From Megascapheus bottae (Eukaryota; Chordata; Mammalia; Rodentia; Geomyidae), in the NCBI GenBank assembly GCA_024803745.1, contig JANJXV010000024.1, forward strand, positions 8,650,106-8,714,105: a stretch of DNA of 64,000 nt, written 5' to 3'. Position numbers and translations under genes: made by a program. Below the pieces are notes generated by a model. That model was given only the letters and a program-made list of their open reading frames with translations, searched no databases and was not told the DNA's origin. Below are positions 11,986-23,580 of the stretch, one piece after another; position 1 is the stretch's first letter; each line of letters starts with the position of its first letter.

Positions 11986-13880
11986 CTATAAAAACAAGGT
12001 TCAGTAAAATTGCTTGTATTATGTAAACATGATGGCAGTGGACAGTGATCACAAAATTCTATTTCTTCAACAATTATGTTATGTGAATTTCTTTAAGGTA
12101 GAAAAAATTTGTTTCACCTGTTCAGATAACATCCATTTCAAGTGTACATTTCTTAAACAAATGAGGGCTCATAAACCCTTTCAGCAATTATTTTTTAACC
12201 TTGAACCAAATATAAAATGGTTTACTATTTTCTTGGGAAGACATGATCTTACAAAAAAAATTTTAAATAGAATTAATCTAAAATAAAGGTCTGATTTCTT
12301 TAAGACAAACAGAAATAAAGCAAATCAAAAGGTCTCATCCCAACCAAAGTATAAGAAAAGAAAATATTAATATAGCAGAAAATGTCAAGGGAGAAAAAAT
12401 TTAACCTTTCAAAAATTCTATTTCCCACCGACTTTAAGAATCTTTTCTTTTTAAACAAATGGGTTTCCCCCTTTCTTTCCATTGTAAGAAAGAATGTGAC
12501 TAGATTGAGTATTGCCCTATAAAACCCAGACTTATTCCTAATCAACCTTCTCTACTAAAGTGCAGCAACAAATATGTGAAATTACCTATCACTCCCCAGA
12601 AGTGCCATCCTTCAAGTCCCTTAGAGCACGCAAAATACTACTTGTAGCTCAAGATCACTCTGTACAGATAAAAATGAGCAGTACGTGTAAATGTCCCCTC
12701 CCTCCCGCCCAGAGGAAGCCAGCAGAAGGGACCGTTTTGCATTTCACTTGCATGCTCTTCCTATTCTATAATCTGTGTTGACGCAGTCTTTCAGAGCCAA
12801 CCTCTAGACTGAATGAAGGGAGGTCACTGTAAATAGCATCATTGCTCAGAAGCCCTGTACTTTGACTTTTATACCTTAACTTCTTTATCTACTGTGCATA
12901 CATTTATTGCTACCTTCTTCATATGCTTGTGAAGGGGCATAAGAGAGTAGAAATAACCAGCATCTCATAGGAAATAAGTTTAGGTATCCCTTCTTGAGTC
13001 TCTCTTCTACAAATGCATGCTTATATGTGTTCCCTGCTGAAGGACTCGCCTCTCCCCTCTCCGCCCATTCTTTTCATGTATCTAAAGATGGAATATGAAG
13101 GATTGATTCTTTCCTTATTCTCCCAAATCAAGCAAGACACCAGGTGCACACGGACAGGCTTGACCACATGCCTCGTGTAGGTTATTCCAATCTAGGCCTG
13201 GCCAACGAGACTTCTCTAGTCAAACAAGAGACCATAGCTCTACATAAGCCCATCCCAAAATCTAGTCCCTCCCACCACCTCCAACTCATGGTAAGGTCTG
13301 CGAGCCCCTCGTTGACAGTCAATGGTCCTGTTGATGATCAAGTCCAGCTTATTCCTTTTCTGGTCATCCGTTTTCCTACCACAACTCACAACAGTCTCAC
13401 TGATTTTCTTCTTACAGCACTAAAACAACGAACTGTCCAATAACCTGTGGTGGTATGCCTGCCCTTCATAAGTGAGACCTATTGTGTCAGCTACTACGGC
13501 TGATGGAGACACAGATCCCACTTTCTAACCAGCAGTGTGGGGCAAACAAGCCTCCACCTTCACATTGGGTGAGCCGTCCACAGGAATCACTGATGTGGGA
13601 CAGGGAGACTGTGGCAGAAACACAATTAATAGGAGCCTTCCTGATTGCTGACCAACAGACAGGTGTTTAGGATATTTACAGTCAAGTGGGTGCCCTCTCT
13701 GACATGAGGTGAGTCATGGAATCGTGAGAACTGCTGGTCTTTCACCAGCAGCCTAAAGGAGACACACCAAATGCTTTGTTTTAATCTAAATATCGATCTC
13801 CTGGGCACTTCCCTTAAGTGTTAATTAGTGTGTCAATGATCTTGTATTACAACTATTTATTTGTGGGGGGGAGAGGGGTG
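11986..13880. other. Unique DNA, slightly richer in GC from 12,560 to 13,800
   Basis: Frames at 13,144-13,443 (99 codons) and 13,482-13,670 lie in a modestly GC-richer patch, which could be an old retrocopy or LTR remnant, but I recognise no protein or repeat. Confidence 0.5.
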
Positions 13881-14108
13881 GAGTCTGGGAATGTGGCTTA
13901 GTGGTAGAGTGCCTGCCTAGCATGCATGAAGCCCTGGGTTCAATTCCTCAGTACATATAAACAGAAAAAAAAAAAAAGGAAATGGTGCTGTGGCTCAAAT
14001 GGTAGGATGCTATCCTTGAATAAAAGAAGCTCAGGGACATTGCCCAGGCCCTGAGTTCAAGCCCTAGGATTGGCAAAACAAAACAAAACCAACAACAACA
14101 ACAAAAAA
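13881..14108 (+). repeat. IDL-Geo dimeric SINE
   Basis: GAATGTGGCTTAGTGGTAGA, GGGTTCAATTCCTCAG, an A-rich linker of 13 bases, then GGTGCTGTGGCTCAAATGGT. The right half keeps AAAAGAAGCTCAGGGACA. The tail is CAAAA/CAACAA-rich. Confidence 0.92.
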
Positions 14109-14116
14109 CCTTTTGG

Positions 14117-14243
14117 GGGACTTAGTACTGTCATCCTCATTACTCAGGAGGCTTAAATCTGAGGATCACAGTTCAAAGACAGCCCAGGCAGGTAAGAAAG
14201 TCCCTAACACTGTTATTTCCAACTGAATACCAAAAAGCAAGTG
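14117..14243 (+). repeat. B1-Geo SINE, left part, interrupted by an insertion
   Basis: The B1-like half (TACTCAGGAGGCTTAAATCT, CAGTTCAAAGACAGCC) leads up to CCAAAAAGCAAGTG. The sequence resumes at 14,408 after a 164-bp insertion. Confidence 0.8.
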
Positions 14244-14407
14244 ATTGCATCTATGACACACAAACCCTCAGCCTAATTTTAATTATGTTCTAAAATCTAA
14301 GTGCCAGTGATTGTATGTAGAGATTCCCTTCTTGAATATTTGTTTGTCAAATATGTCATTTGAAATATGATATAAAAAATCAATGTTACTAAATTCTTTA
14401 ATAAAAT
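14244..14407 (+). mobile_element. 164-bp insert with 10-bp target-site duplication inside a SINE
   Basis: AAAGCAAGTG occurs at 14,234-14,243 and again at 14,408-14,417, bracketing the insert. The insert ends in an A/T-rich AATAAAAT-like tail, in plus orientation, and matches 7,628-7,788 along its length. The properties are those of an L1-mobilised RNA copy; the family is unknown to me. Confidence 0.7.
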
Positions 14408-14520
14408 AAAGCAAGTGGTGGAGCTGTGGCTCATTCAGTAGACTTAAGCAAAAAAGCTAAGAGACAGGGCCCAAGCCCAGAGTTCAAGGCCCCAAGTCCT
14501 GGCACAAATATTAAAAAAAT
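14408..14520 (+). repeat. B1-Geo SINE, right (Geo) part
   Basis: GGTGGAGCTGTGGCTCATTC through CCCAGAGTTCAAGGCCCC, ending in a short A-tail near 14,520. It completes the SINE begun at 14,117. Confidence 0.8.
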
Positions 14521-15414
14521 GGAAGGACAAAAATCAGTTTTGCTTAATGAAGACAGTTTTCTGAGTAAGTGAATCATTAGGTATACATCAAGACATCACT
14601 CTAAAAATTTGTTTCCAGAATGGTTTTGCTTTTATTACCTAAAACTAAGAAAGCCTTATTTTAAGGGAAGCCATAGGATTAGGTCCAAGATTTTGTAGGA
14701 TGAAACATAAAAATTGTAAGTGAATTCATAAATACTTGAGATATCTGGTCTTTGCGGAAGTTCTGATATATTATTTCAGTATTTTGTTTTGTAACCTAAT
14801 AAATCTCAGAAGATAAATTTAAATAAGAAATACAAAGAAAAATTATCTCAGATGGAATTCCAATCTTGTTATTCTCCATCAACCGCAGGCTCATTAAAAT
14901 GAGATTACATTTATTAGTCAAGTACAACTTTTACAATCCAACTCTAAAATACATTTTTAAACATACCAGAATATATCATTCTAAAGAGAAATAATTGATT
15001 AAAACATTGAGAGATGCTTTGGTGCACAGACTGTCAATGAATTTTTAAGAATGATACAACAGAAGTACAGTTCTGTTCATTGAGAAGAGTCTTCATCCTA
15101 ACTCAAGAAGCAGTGAAAAATAACTGTCATTGTGTGAATGAACCTAAAGTGTACTGAAGTTCTGCATACAAGGAGGTCAGAGACACACTTGTGGTTTGTT
15201 GTATGGCCTCTGTGGAGTGAAGGCTAATGTTTCCATAATGAAACAAAAGTAAACTAGTGATTAGCTCATTTATATTTTCTTCACAAAGTTATGGCTTTCA
15301 TATGACAGACAATCAAATATGAGCAGTTAATGTCATACCACAGTTCCAGGAAAGAACTTATCTACACAGAAATAATTAGTCAACACCACTTTCATGAAAA
15401 CATCTATGTGTACT

Positions 15415-16605
15415 CTTTTGAGGAATTACCATACTGCTTTCCATAGCAGTTGAACGAGTTTACATTCCCACCAACAGTGCAGTAGTGATCCGTCCTGGCC
15501 ACATCCCTGCCAGCATCTGTTGTTATTACATTTCTTGATCATGGCCATTCTAACTGGAGTGGGGTGGAATTTCAAAGTTGTTTTAATTTGCATTTCTTTT
15601 CTGGCCAGAGATGTCAAACATTTCTTCATGTGTCTGTAGTCCGTTCTTATTTCCTCTTCAGAAAATCTCTCTTTAAGTCTTTAGCCCACCTTTTAATGGG
15701 ATGGTTGTTTTTCTGAAGATTTGTTTTTGAGAGATTTAATTTTTTGAGCAGTAGTTATATTTTTGATATGAGGCTCTTGTCTGCTGTATGGCTAGTGAAG
15801 ATTTTCACCCATTCTATATGCTTTCTGCTTAACTTGATAGCTCTGCCCTTTGCCATACAGAACCTCTGCAGTTTAATACTGTCCCATTTGTCCAAACTTT
15901 CTTTAATTTGCTGGGTTCTGGGCCTTTATTAAGAAAGTTTTGACGTGTGTCAAGGAATCCTAGTGTATCTTCTATGCCTTCTTGTAAACTTTTCATGGTA
16001 TCTTCTTTTACCTCAAGGTCTTTGATCCATTTGGACTTAATTCTGGTGTAGAGTGACATAGAAGGACCCAACGTTAGTTTTCTACAAGTGCTTCACCCAT
16101 TCTGCTAGCACCATTTGTTGAAGACACTGTCTTTCATCTTATCCAAGATTAGGTGGCCATGGGTCTGTGGGGTTGATTTCTGGGTCTTCAGTTCTTATTC
16201 CATTGATCCTCAGGCCTATTCTTGTGCCAGTGCAGAGCTGCTTTGATTACTATGGCTTTGTAATAGTCTGAGGTTTTTGGTATTGATAGTCCTCCAGCAC
16301 TGATCTTTCTGTTACAGATTGTTTTGAGTATATGGTTTTTTTTTACTGTTTCATATGAAGTTTTGGATTGCTTCCTCTATCTCATTGAAGAATAACATTG
16401 GGATATTCCTGAGTATTGCATTGAATTTGTAGAAAGCCCTTGGCAGGACTGCCATTAGCGCAATGTTAATTCTTCCAATTCAGGAGCATGGGAGGTTTTT
16501 TCCAAATTTATTAGTTCTGCTTTAATTTCCTTTTTCAAGTTTTTAAAGTTGTTTTTAAATTTCTATGTAATAGTATTGGAAGTTTACCTCTTTAAGGAAT
16601 GTTTA
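15415..16605 (-). mobile_element. L1 ORF2 fragment, minus strand, missing its 3' end
   Basis: Minus-strand translation contains the L1 landmark LLHCWWECKLVQLLWKAVW, preceded by KKCNNNRCWQGCGQDG (15,426-15,629). Further along lie VWTNGTVLNC and LDTRQNF-type segments. Multiple stops split the frame. The element stops within ORF2 at its left end, so no 3' UTR is present. Confidence 0.88.
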
Positions 16606-16659
16606 GATTTTGAGGATTCTACTTGATGATGGAGTAAGGCAGTTATCAGACTAAATATT

Positions 16660-16683
16660 CTCTCTCTCTCTCTCTCTCTCTCT

Positions 16684-16727
<44 letters not shown>
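16660..16727 (+). repeat. Compound microsatellite (CT)n-(CA)n
   Basis: About 13 CT units, a CCACC bridge, then about 20 CA units, a pyrimidine run followed by an alternating tract. Confidence 0.97.
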
Positions 16728-16728
<1 letters not shown>

Positions 16729-17112
16729 TATATACACACATAAATGTACTTTCAATGTTATCTCTTCTTGATAGTTTGTTTCCTTGAACCAACTAGGAAA
16801 AATGCAAAGTGACTGTTGTCTCTCCTTATTAATTTTTTCACAGTTTACTGTGAATATAACTCATTCTGCTTGCTCACATATTCCATTCCCTTTGAATTTT
16901 TTTCTAATTTTTCACTCTAAGTCTTCTTTATCTTGATCAGTTAAATTCATTAGGTCTTTTAATAAATCATATATAAACGTGTATGTCTTTTGATTGAAGA
17001 ATGATAGCTACAGTTACTACTCAAATATGTAAAAAACTTCCTGTAAATTTGTTGTTGTGTAATGTTTGACTCATTCATTTTTAAAAATCTACCTCTCCAG
17101 TAAGATGCATTC

Positions 17113-17311
17113 TTTTTTTTTTTTTTTGCCAGTCCTGGACTTGAGCTCAGGGCCTGAGCACTGTCCTTGGACTTTCTCAAGGCTAGAGCTCTACCACTTG
17201 AGCCTCAGCACCACTTCCGGCTTTTTTCTATTTATGTGGTACCGAGGAATCAAACCCTGGTCTTCATGCATGCTAGGCAAGCACTTTAACCACTAGGCCA
17301 AACTCCCGGCC
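17113..17311 (-). repeat. IDL-Geo dimeric SINE with 13-bp target-site duplication
   Basis: A T-run, then GCCAGTCCTGGACTTGAGCT (Geo) and TTTATGTGGTACCGAGGAAT, TGCATGCTAGGCAAGCAC (ID-like) on the plus strand mark a minus-strand copy. AGATGCATTCTTT flanks it at 17,103-17,115 and 17,312-17,324, identical, so it is a fairly young insertion. Confidence 0.95.
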
Positions 17312-17370
17312 AGATGCATTCTTTCTTATTGTCCATGCTACTTATTCTTCTAAGTATCTTCTGGGTTTGC

Positions 17371-17706
17371 TGTTGGGAGCCAGAGTGGAATCAAACTGTA
17401 CTTTGATTTGCATCAGATAATTGCTTGCTTGTCTTATTGTTTTTTGGCCTTCTCCTGTTCAACTGATCTGAGATTTACCATATGAATGTAACCCCCAACA
17501 GTTCCCTGATTAACCATCTGGATGTAACACCTGGCAGTACCCTGGTCTCAAGAAGGGATATAAGCTTTGAGTTGATAATAAACGGGGCTGCAGTTTTTGC
17601 CTGGGCTGCAGACCTCCCGGACCCGATGTGTTTGGCTCTCTTCTATTTTTTCCAGTCCCTGCCCCCTATTTCAGGAACCCCAATTTGCTGCCGGTACGCC
17701 CCGGCA
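17371..17706. mobile_element. Solo LTR, ERV2/ERVK type, with 6-bp target-site duplication
   Basis: The 336-bp element begins TGTTGGGAGCC, a start typical of rodent ERV2 (IAP-like) LTRs, and ends CCCCGGCA, so it has TG…CA termini. GTTTGC is duplicated at 17,365-17,370 and 17,707-17,712; a 6-bp duplication is the ERV2/ERVK signature. Internally GGGATATAAGC resembles a TATA region and TGATAATAAACG a polyadenylation region, which would place transcription on the plus strand. No internal viral genes remain. Confidence 0.75.
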
Positions 17707-17712
17707 GTTTGC

Positions 17713-19200
17713 AGTCATAACTTATCTTTCAAAAATTTTTCTTATCATGAAAAGTTTCCATTTCTTCCTCAAGAATGAAGGATTCTGTTGCTAGATACAG
17801 TAAATCTGGATTGATAATTACTTTGTTTTAGCACCTAAAATATGTTGTTTCATGTCTTCTCTGCTGTTAAACTTTTTGTAAAGAAACCTGTTATTCCGAT
17901 GAGTTTGTCTTTACTGATCATTCTTTGGAAATTTTCAATATTCTTTCCTTGCTCTGAGTATTTAATATTTGAATTCTGATATTGTAGAAGAGGGGACTGT
18001 CTTGTATATTTTGTGTCCTAAAAGCATTCTATGCCTGGATGACCATCTATTTTCTAAAATTTTGGAAATTTTCTATTATTGTTTCATTGAATATATTTTC
18101 TAAATCTGAAGTTTATGTCTCTGCATCTTATATGTCCATAATTTGTAAATTTGTTCTGTTCAAAATAGTATCCCAAGGAACTTACATAGATTGTACTTTT
18201 TTATCTAAATATGCTAATTCATCTACTTTATCTTCAAGTCTTGACATTCTCAACTTGATCAAGTCTATTGGGTAGACTTTCTACTATGTTTTCTTTTTCC
18301 TTTTTTTCCTATTTCTCTTTTTTGTGGTAGAATTTGGACGGCTAAAGCCAAGCTATTAGTTGAGAGTTTCAGTCGCCTGTGATCTTTCAGTTCAAGCATG
18401 TTCAGTGTTTAAGAAGGAGTAAAACACTCATCCTACCATTCTTGGGATTTTTATACCCTACCTGGAAGCTTACCTATTTTGGGGAAGTAGGAGATTGGAG
18501 AAATTATAAGATTCACAGGACCTGTGTTCAAATATCACAGTCTGGCTTGGCAGCAAACATCTGCAACAGGCAGGCACTTCGAACAACATTCCCAGTTCTT
18601 TCTAAGCCCACCTAACATTTCCCCATCCTCTCAGAAGGGAAGAAAGTTGAAGAAACATGTGGTTCTCTGGATTGTGCTCAGAGCTATTGGTCCTGCCTGG
18701 AAGCAAATACTTAGAGCCAAGAAGTGGCTACCAGAGACTAATTATCCCAGTTGCCTTAGTCTCAATGCCATTTTACAATGAGACTTGTTTCCCTGCCAAA
18801 CCAAGGCCGCCACCACCACCACCATCTTCACTTCCCCAGTTCTCTGCTACTCAATCTTCTTGGTAGGCCTGTGTCAAACCCTCTCATGTTAACCACTCAT
18901 CAGATTCACCTCTCACCTAGATACAGCAATTTTGTCCCATCTTTCCAAGTCTCTGGGGTAGATCAGTCTGAAACACTAGGCATCCCTTAAATTGTATCTT
19001 ATTACAGGTCACCAAGACATGAGGAGTAAACATATTTTTTTTCTCTGATGGAAACCTGTCCTGCAAGAGAAATCCCTGGCTTACTGTAATACCAAACCTT
19101 TGCACTGGAATTAAACCATAAGGGAATGTCAGTCTACAGCTAAAGCTGCCTATTTTACCTGGGTTAATTTCCTCCTAAGCTAACATTTTAGGAAGCATTG
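17713..19200. other. Unique DNA
   Basis: No gene recognised; a (CAC)n-like run sits near 18,810. Overlapping frames at 18,379-18,990 have no consistent coding signal. Confidence 0.55.
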
Positions 19201-19450
19201 TGCTGGGAGCAGTGGCTCACACCTGAAATCCCAGCTACTCAGGAGGCTGAAATCTGAGGACCTTGGTTCAAAGCCAACTGGGGAATTAAAGAACATGAGA
19301 CTCTTGTCTCCAATTAATCACCAGAAAATGGGCAGTGAGGCTGTGGCTAAGAAGGTAGGGCTGTTGCCTTGAGCTGAAGAGCTCAGGGACAGGTCCAGGC
19401 CCAGAGTCCAAGCCCTATGACTGACCAAAACAGCAACAACAACAACAAAA
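19201..19450 (+). repeat. B1-Geo dimeric SINE
   Basis: GCAGTGGCTCACACCTGAAA, CCCAGCTACTCAGGAGGCTG, linker CTCTTGTCTCCAATTAATCA, then Geo half GAGGCTGTGGCTAAG through CCCTATGACTGACC and a CAACAA tail. Confidence 0.9.
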
Positions 19451-19530
19451 TCATCGTATCCATAACTGCTTTGTTAAGTGGCAATGCCTTTGTACAGTTA
19501 CTTAAAGCTAACAAAAAAGTAACATCTTAA
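19451..19530 (+). mobile_element. L1-type 3' end fragment (shared with 23.4 and 60.7 kb)
   Basis: CATAACTGCTTTGTTAAGTG and CTTTGTACAGTTACTTAAAG match the terminal sequence of the elements at 23.4 and 60.7 kb. It is only a 3' stub. Confidence 0.5.
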
Positions 19531-22500
19531 AGGATTATTTGATTTTAATGTTAAGTTGGCCAAATTTAATGAGTGCCTTTTTGCCATATTTTTACTTTGA
19601 CAAAACCATCCCATGATAATAGATGGGGAGAATGCATTTTCCTGATAACAAGCTTACTACCTTGAAAACAGACTTAGTTGACTGATGAAACCTTCAAGAC
19701 CTACGTACGTCTTAAAGTCTCAATTCCCAGGAACATCACATTAAATTTCAATGTGACTTGTGAAGAGGATAAACAATCAAGTCATAGCATAACTCTGAAA
19801 TGTTGCATTGTTCTGAAAGAGAGATTAAATGTGTTTTTACTTTTAAAAAGATATAAAGCCATGCAATGAGGTGTCACTTTCTTTGTACATTTTTGAGATG
19901 TATTGCAAGGTGCTGGCTATACTTGTTTTGTGAGTATTTGCACAATCATTTCTTATAGGTATTTTTCACTACTTCTATGGGAAAATGTCTTGGAATGTAT
20001 TTTTGTTGCATTTTTAATAGAAAACTGGCCTGATAAAATGCAGGATACAAAGAGGTAAGGGAACTGAGAGTATGATTTAGGAAGTATTGATATGATTGAG
20101 GCAAAAATGAAGTGGGGTAGATAGAGATGGGAGATTATGTGACTTGTAGATATTGATTCCTGCTGGGATGAAAAGTTATTGAGATTAGGATAATAAAGAC
20201 AGCCAGCTGAGAAGGTAGAAGATAATAGTCTCAACAAGAGATACCTGAGATTGAGATTATAGCTGAATATAGTACAGTGTTTATATTGCAGATGCCGTTG
20301 ATAAACAGGGCTCCTCTTCTGAAATGACAAGAAATCTCAACTAGTGAGCTCTCTCTCTACCTTGCTAACATTACTTCTGTGTCAGTTGAGTAACTTACAC
20401 AAATTTCCTCAATTTTGGTTTTTCCTCTTCTGTATAGGGATATAGTCTTTTCTGTCATCCTTGCTGTAATATATGTATATAGTACACTACACTTGCGTTG
20501 GGGGGGGAGAGAGAAGAAGTTATTTCCACTCCAGTGTTGCTTAAACATATTTCTACTAAGTCTAGCTAATATTTTAGCTCAACATTTGATGTTTAAATGG
20601 CTTAGAATCATAAAATTCCCTGTGAGAGTTGGAGAAGGGAATTTCTGCTCAGAGTCTGAAAGTAAAAGCTGACTTAGTCTGAAAAGTGGTAGAATCACAA
20701 ACTAAATATTTTCAAGTAGTGCAAGCATAGGAATTAGGTGCATAAACCTAAGAGCCCTTTGGGAAAGAACTTTCTCCTAGAAATCAAACTCAAAAAACAA
20801 GCAAGACTCTTCTGAGGCTAAAAGCAGAAATTAGTTGTACTATCAAAGTAATCACAGACTCATCAATTAGGACTTAATAATAGAATATTAGATGTTTAAC
20901 CTTTGCGACTTGTAAACTTCTTTAGATTCATGTTCTTAAGACTCAGATGATTGGGCAATTGTGACAAGTTATGGAGTCTCAACTGGTATAGCATAACAAT
21001 AATAGATTGTCAGGGCCAGGAGTGTGGCTTAGATGTAGAGTACTTGCCTAGCATGCACAAAGCCCTGTGTTTGATTCCTTGGTACCACATACACAGAAAA
21101 AGCCAGAAATGGTGGTGTGTCCGAAGTGGTAGAGTGGTGGCCTTGAGAAAGCTTAAGAACAGTGTCCAGGCTCTGAGTTCAACCTCCAGGACTAGCAAAA
21201 AATAAATCTATTTATATAGCCTTTGGTCTTGATTATAGCCCCATTTGCTTCAGGCACTTTTGGTAAGTTAGCTACTAATATTGTTCCTTGGTGTATTGGT
21301 CCAAAAGGTACACAGTTGATTAGATATGGGAAAATTGTACACCAGGTGATGTAAAACTACATTACAAAAGGAACTATTTAAAAAATACCTGCAGGGAACT
21401 TTAAACTGGATTGACAAAATAAAGCAACTCTGAAAAAAAAAACCTACTGAAAGGTTTTTGCCTCCCACATGAAACAAGATTTATATTGCAAAGGATTGTT
21501 TTAATGTGTTGTTCATCTTCCTTTAACAACTGAAAAGGCTTCTTTCTACTTTTGATATATTTCTTACCATTGTTTGTCCTTGTTTGTTTGCTACTCTACT
21601 GCAAGTAGTTAGAAGCAGATGTTTCTTTAGAGCTAACTGATAAATGGAAATTTGTTAGGTACATTTAGACTCTGTCTAGGCAACTCTTTACTTAAGTAAA
21701 CTTTACCTCCATGGTTATTGTAACTAATCCCTTTTCAGAGATTTCTGTTAGATTATGACCATAACTTTCTCTGAGAATATTGCCATTGACCTTTGCTCCG
21801 ATACAAAGTACCTCCATTTACTTTGCTGAGACTGAATTCATATATGACCATCCAATTCTAAGGTCCTTTGCTGACACAGCCAGCCACCATGAAACAGGAC
21901 ATCGACATCCAGATTTACATCAAACAAATTTAATATTCTCTCCTTTGCAAAAGAATAAGAATTTTCTAAAATATTTGTCCTGTCAAATCTGCTTCATATC
22001 ATCAGAAACAAATTTAAAAGACTAAAAATGATGTATCTCCCTCCTTTAGGGCCCCATCTAGTGGCTAAGTGCTCCCAAAGAATTTAATATTCAAATGGCA
22101 TAAGGCTGCACAGCGTCGGATTTGGGCTCAAAAATCTCAAAATCAATTTAATATAAGGGAGCAAGTATCATGTAGTGAATGTATAAAGAAGGAAATAATA
22201 TATTCTTATTAAAATTGTAATTGATTCAGAAATTATGCTTTCAACTGATTCTTAAGCTACTAGCAGATTCATTTCATAAATGGCCTGCTTAGGTCCTCTG
22301 ATATCTCTTGTCCTGGTTTGGTTCATGTGCCCACATCAGGTGATACAGCCAACAGTTTGCATGAACATTTTCCCCTGGAGTAGCCTTCATGGGCAATTGA
22401 CGCTTTCTTACCTAGCCTTGCCCCACTGACAATCATCCCTCTTCATTTTCTCAAGCAGTTGGAAGCATCTGTAGTACATTTGGCATTCGCCATTGGATCA

Positions 22501-23214
22501 TGTTGATACTAGATACAAAACCACATTTTTCCATAACACTTCTTTTTTTGTCTTTCTACTGTCCTCCTCTCTCTGATTTTATTCAGAAAGAAACATAGTC
22601 CCAAAATGTACTGAATGGGAAAGATACCTACTTTTGATGCTTAATTGTGGTACTCCAGTGCTGGAGCAAGGCAGTGGTGCCCAGAGCTGGATGAAGCAGT
22701 TCGTCTCTATAGGGTGCTTTCCTCTAAGACAGAGCCACATGGCCTCGCAATATCCCTGATTCCCTGCTGGGAAATCTCATAGGAACAAGAAAAGTGGCAT
22801 CTGCTATTAAGAGAACGGCAAGACTAAAACTTCACTAGAAAAATGTGGAAAGGAATTAAAGGCTCAGCACAATAGGCTCATAGAAATGATCCATTATGCA
22901 AACCCCAAAATTCTCAATTGATTGCAGTTCTCAGGAGGTCTAGAGGGCTCTTCTTCACTTGGTACGCTTAGCTCCTAATCTACCAGCAGAACAGAAGATA
23001 GAAGCAAATCTCAATGGTGGAAACCTTCTCCTGGAAGATAGATTTCTACAGGACACATTGCAAAGACAGATCTTTTGGATAGATGGAGCAGCAACACAAA
23101 AGAATTAACTGAAGTGCAATACTCTACGGAGAGCTCAAATATCACAATTTTTTTCGAAATACCTATTTCAAAGCCCAACAAAATAAGCACCAGTAAATGA
23201 GCACTTGTAAGAGG
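19531..23214. other. Unique DNA with one SINE
   Basis: Apart from the IDL-Geo copy at 21,012-21,205 nothing is recognised. The 125-codon minus frame at 19,953-20,330 is low in charged clusters, lacks an upstream context and is judged chance. Confidence 0.55.
21012..21205 (+). repeat. IDL-Geo dimeric SINE
   Basis: GGAGTGTGGCTTAGATGTAG left half with TGTTTGATTCC, then right half AGAAATGGTGGTGTGTCCGA to CTCCAGGACTAGCAAAAAAT. Confidence 0.9.
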
Positions 23215-23440
23215 GGTTAGAGCCAAGGGAAAAGGGGTAAGTGAATGACAGGGGAACAGAGGGATATAGGAGAGGGGATGGAGAGAATAGACAAGAATTC
23301 ATTGTATATACTATATAATTAAGAAAAATAAGGGAAGGGGTGGGTTAAAGGTGGGATGAGAATGTGTTGTATTTATAAAAATAAAGCAAAAGATGTGTTA
23401 TATTCATAAACTGTTTTGTTGAATGTCACCTCTTTAAAAT
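23215..23440 (+). mobile_element. L1-type 3' UTR fragment
   Basis: A purine-rich G-tract region (GGAGAGGGGATGGAGAGAAT, GGGAAGGGGTGGGTTAAAGG) ends in CATAAACTGTTTTGTTGAAT. The same order occurs at 60.55-60.78 kb. Assigned to an L1 3' UTR by that comparison and by the coding remnant linked to the same family at 28.8 kb. Confidence 0.5.
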
Positions 23441-23580
23441 TATATATACATATTTACCTATACATGTAATATGTACAATATGTAATACCTGTAATATCAT
23501 ATATAACATACATATATGCTTGCATAAGTACATGTATATATATACTCCTAATATATATATATATATATAATATATTCCTT
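23440..23580 (+). repeat. TA-rich simple sequence
   Basis: Alternating TATA/ACAT/TATG stretches, including an uninterrupted (AT)10-like run near 23,550. Confidence 0.9.

Noticed and set aside
19953..20330. 125-codon minus-strand frame
   Set aside because: Low-information, Ser/Tyr/Leu-rich translation of AT-rich DNA without context.
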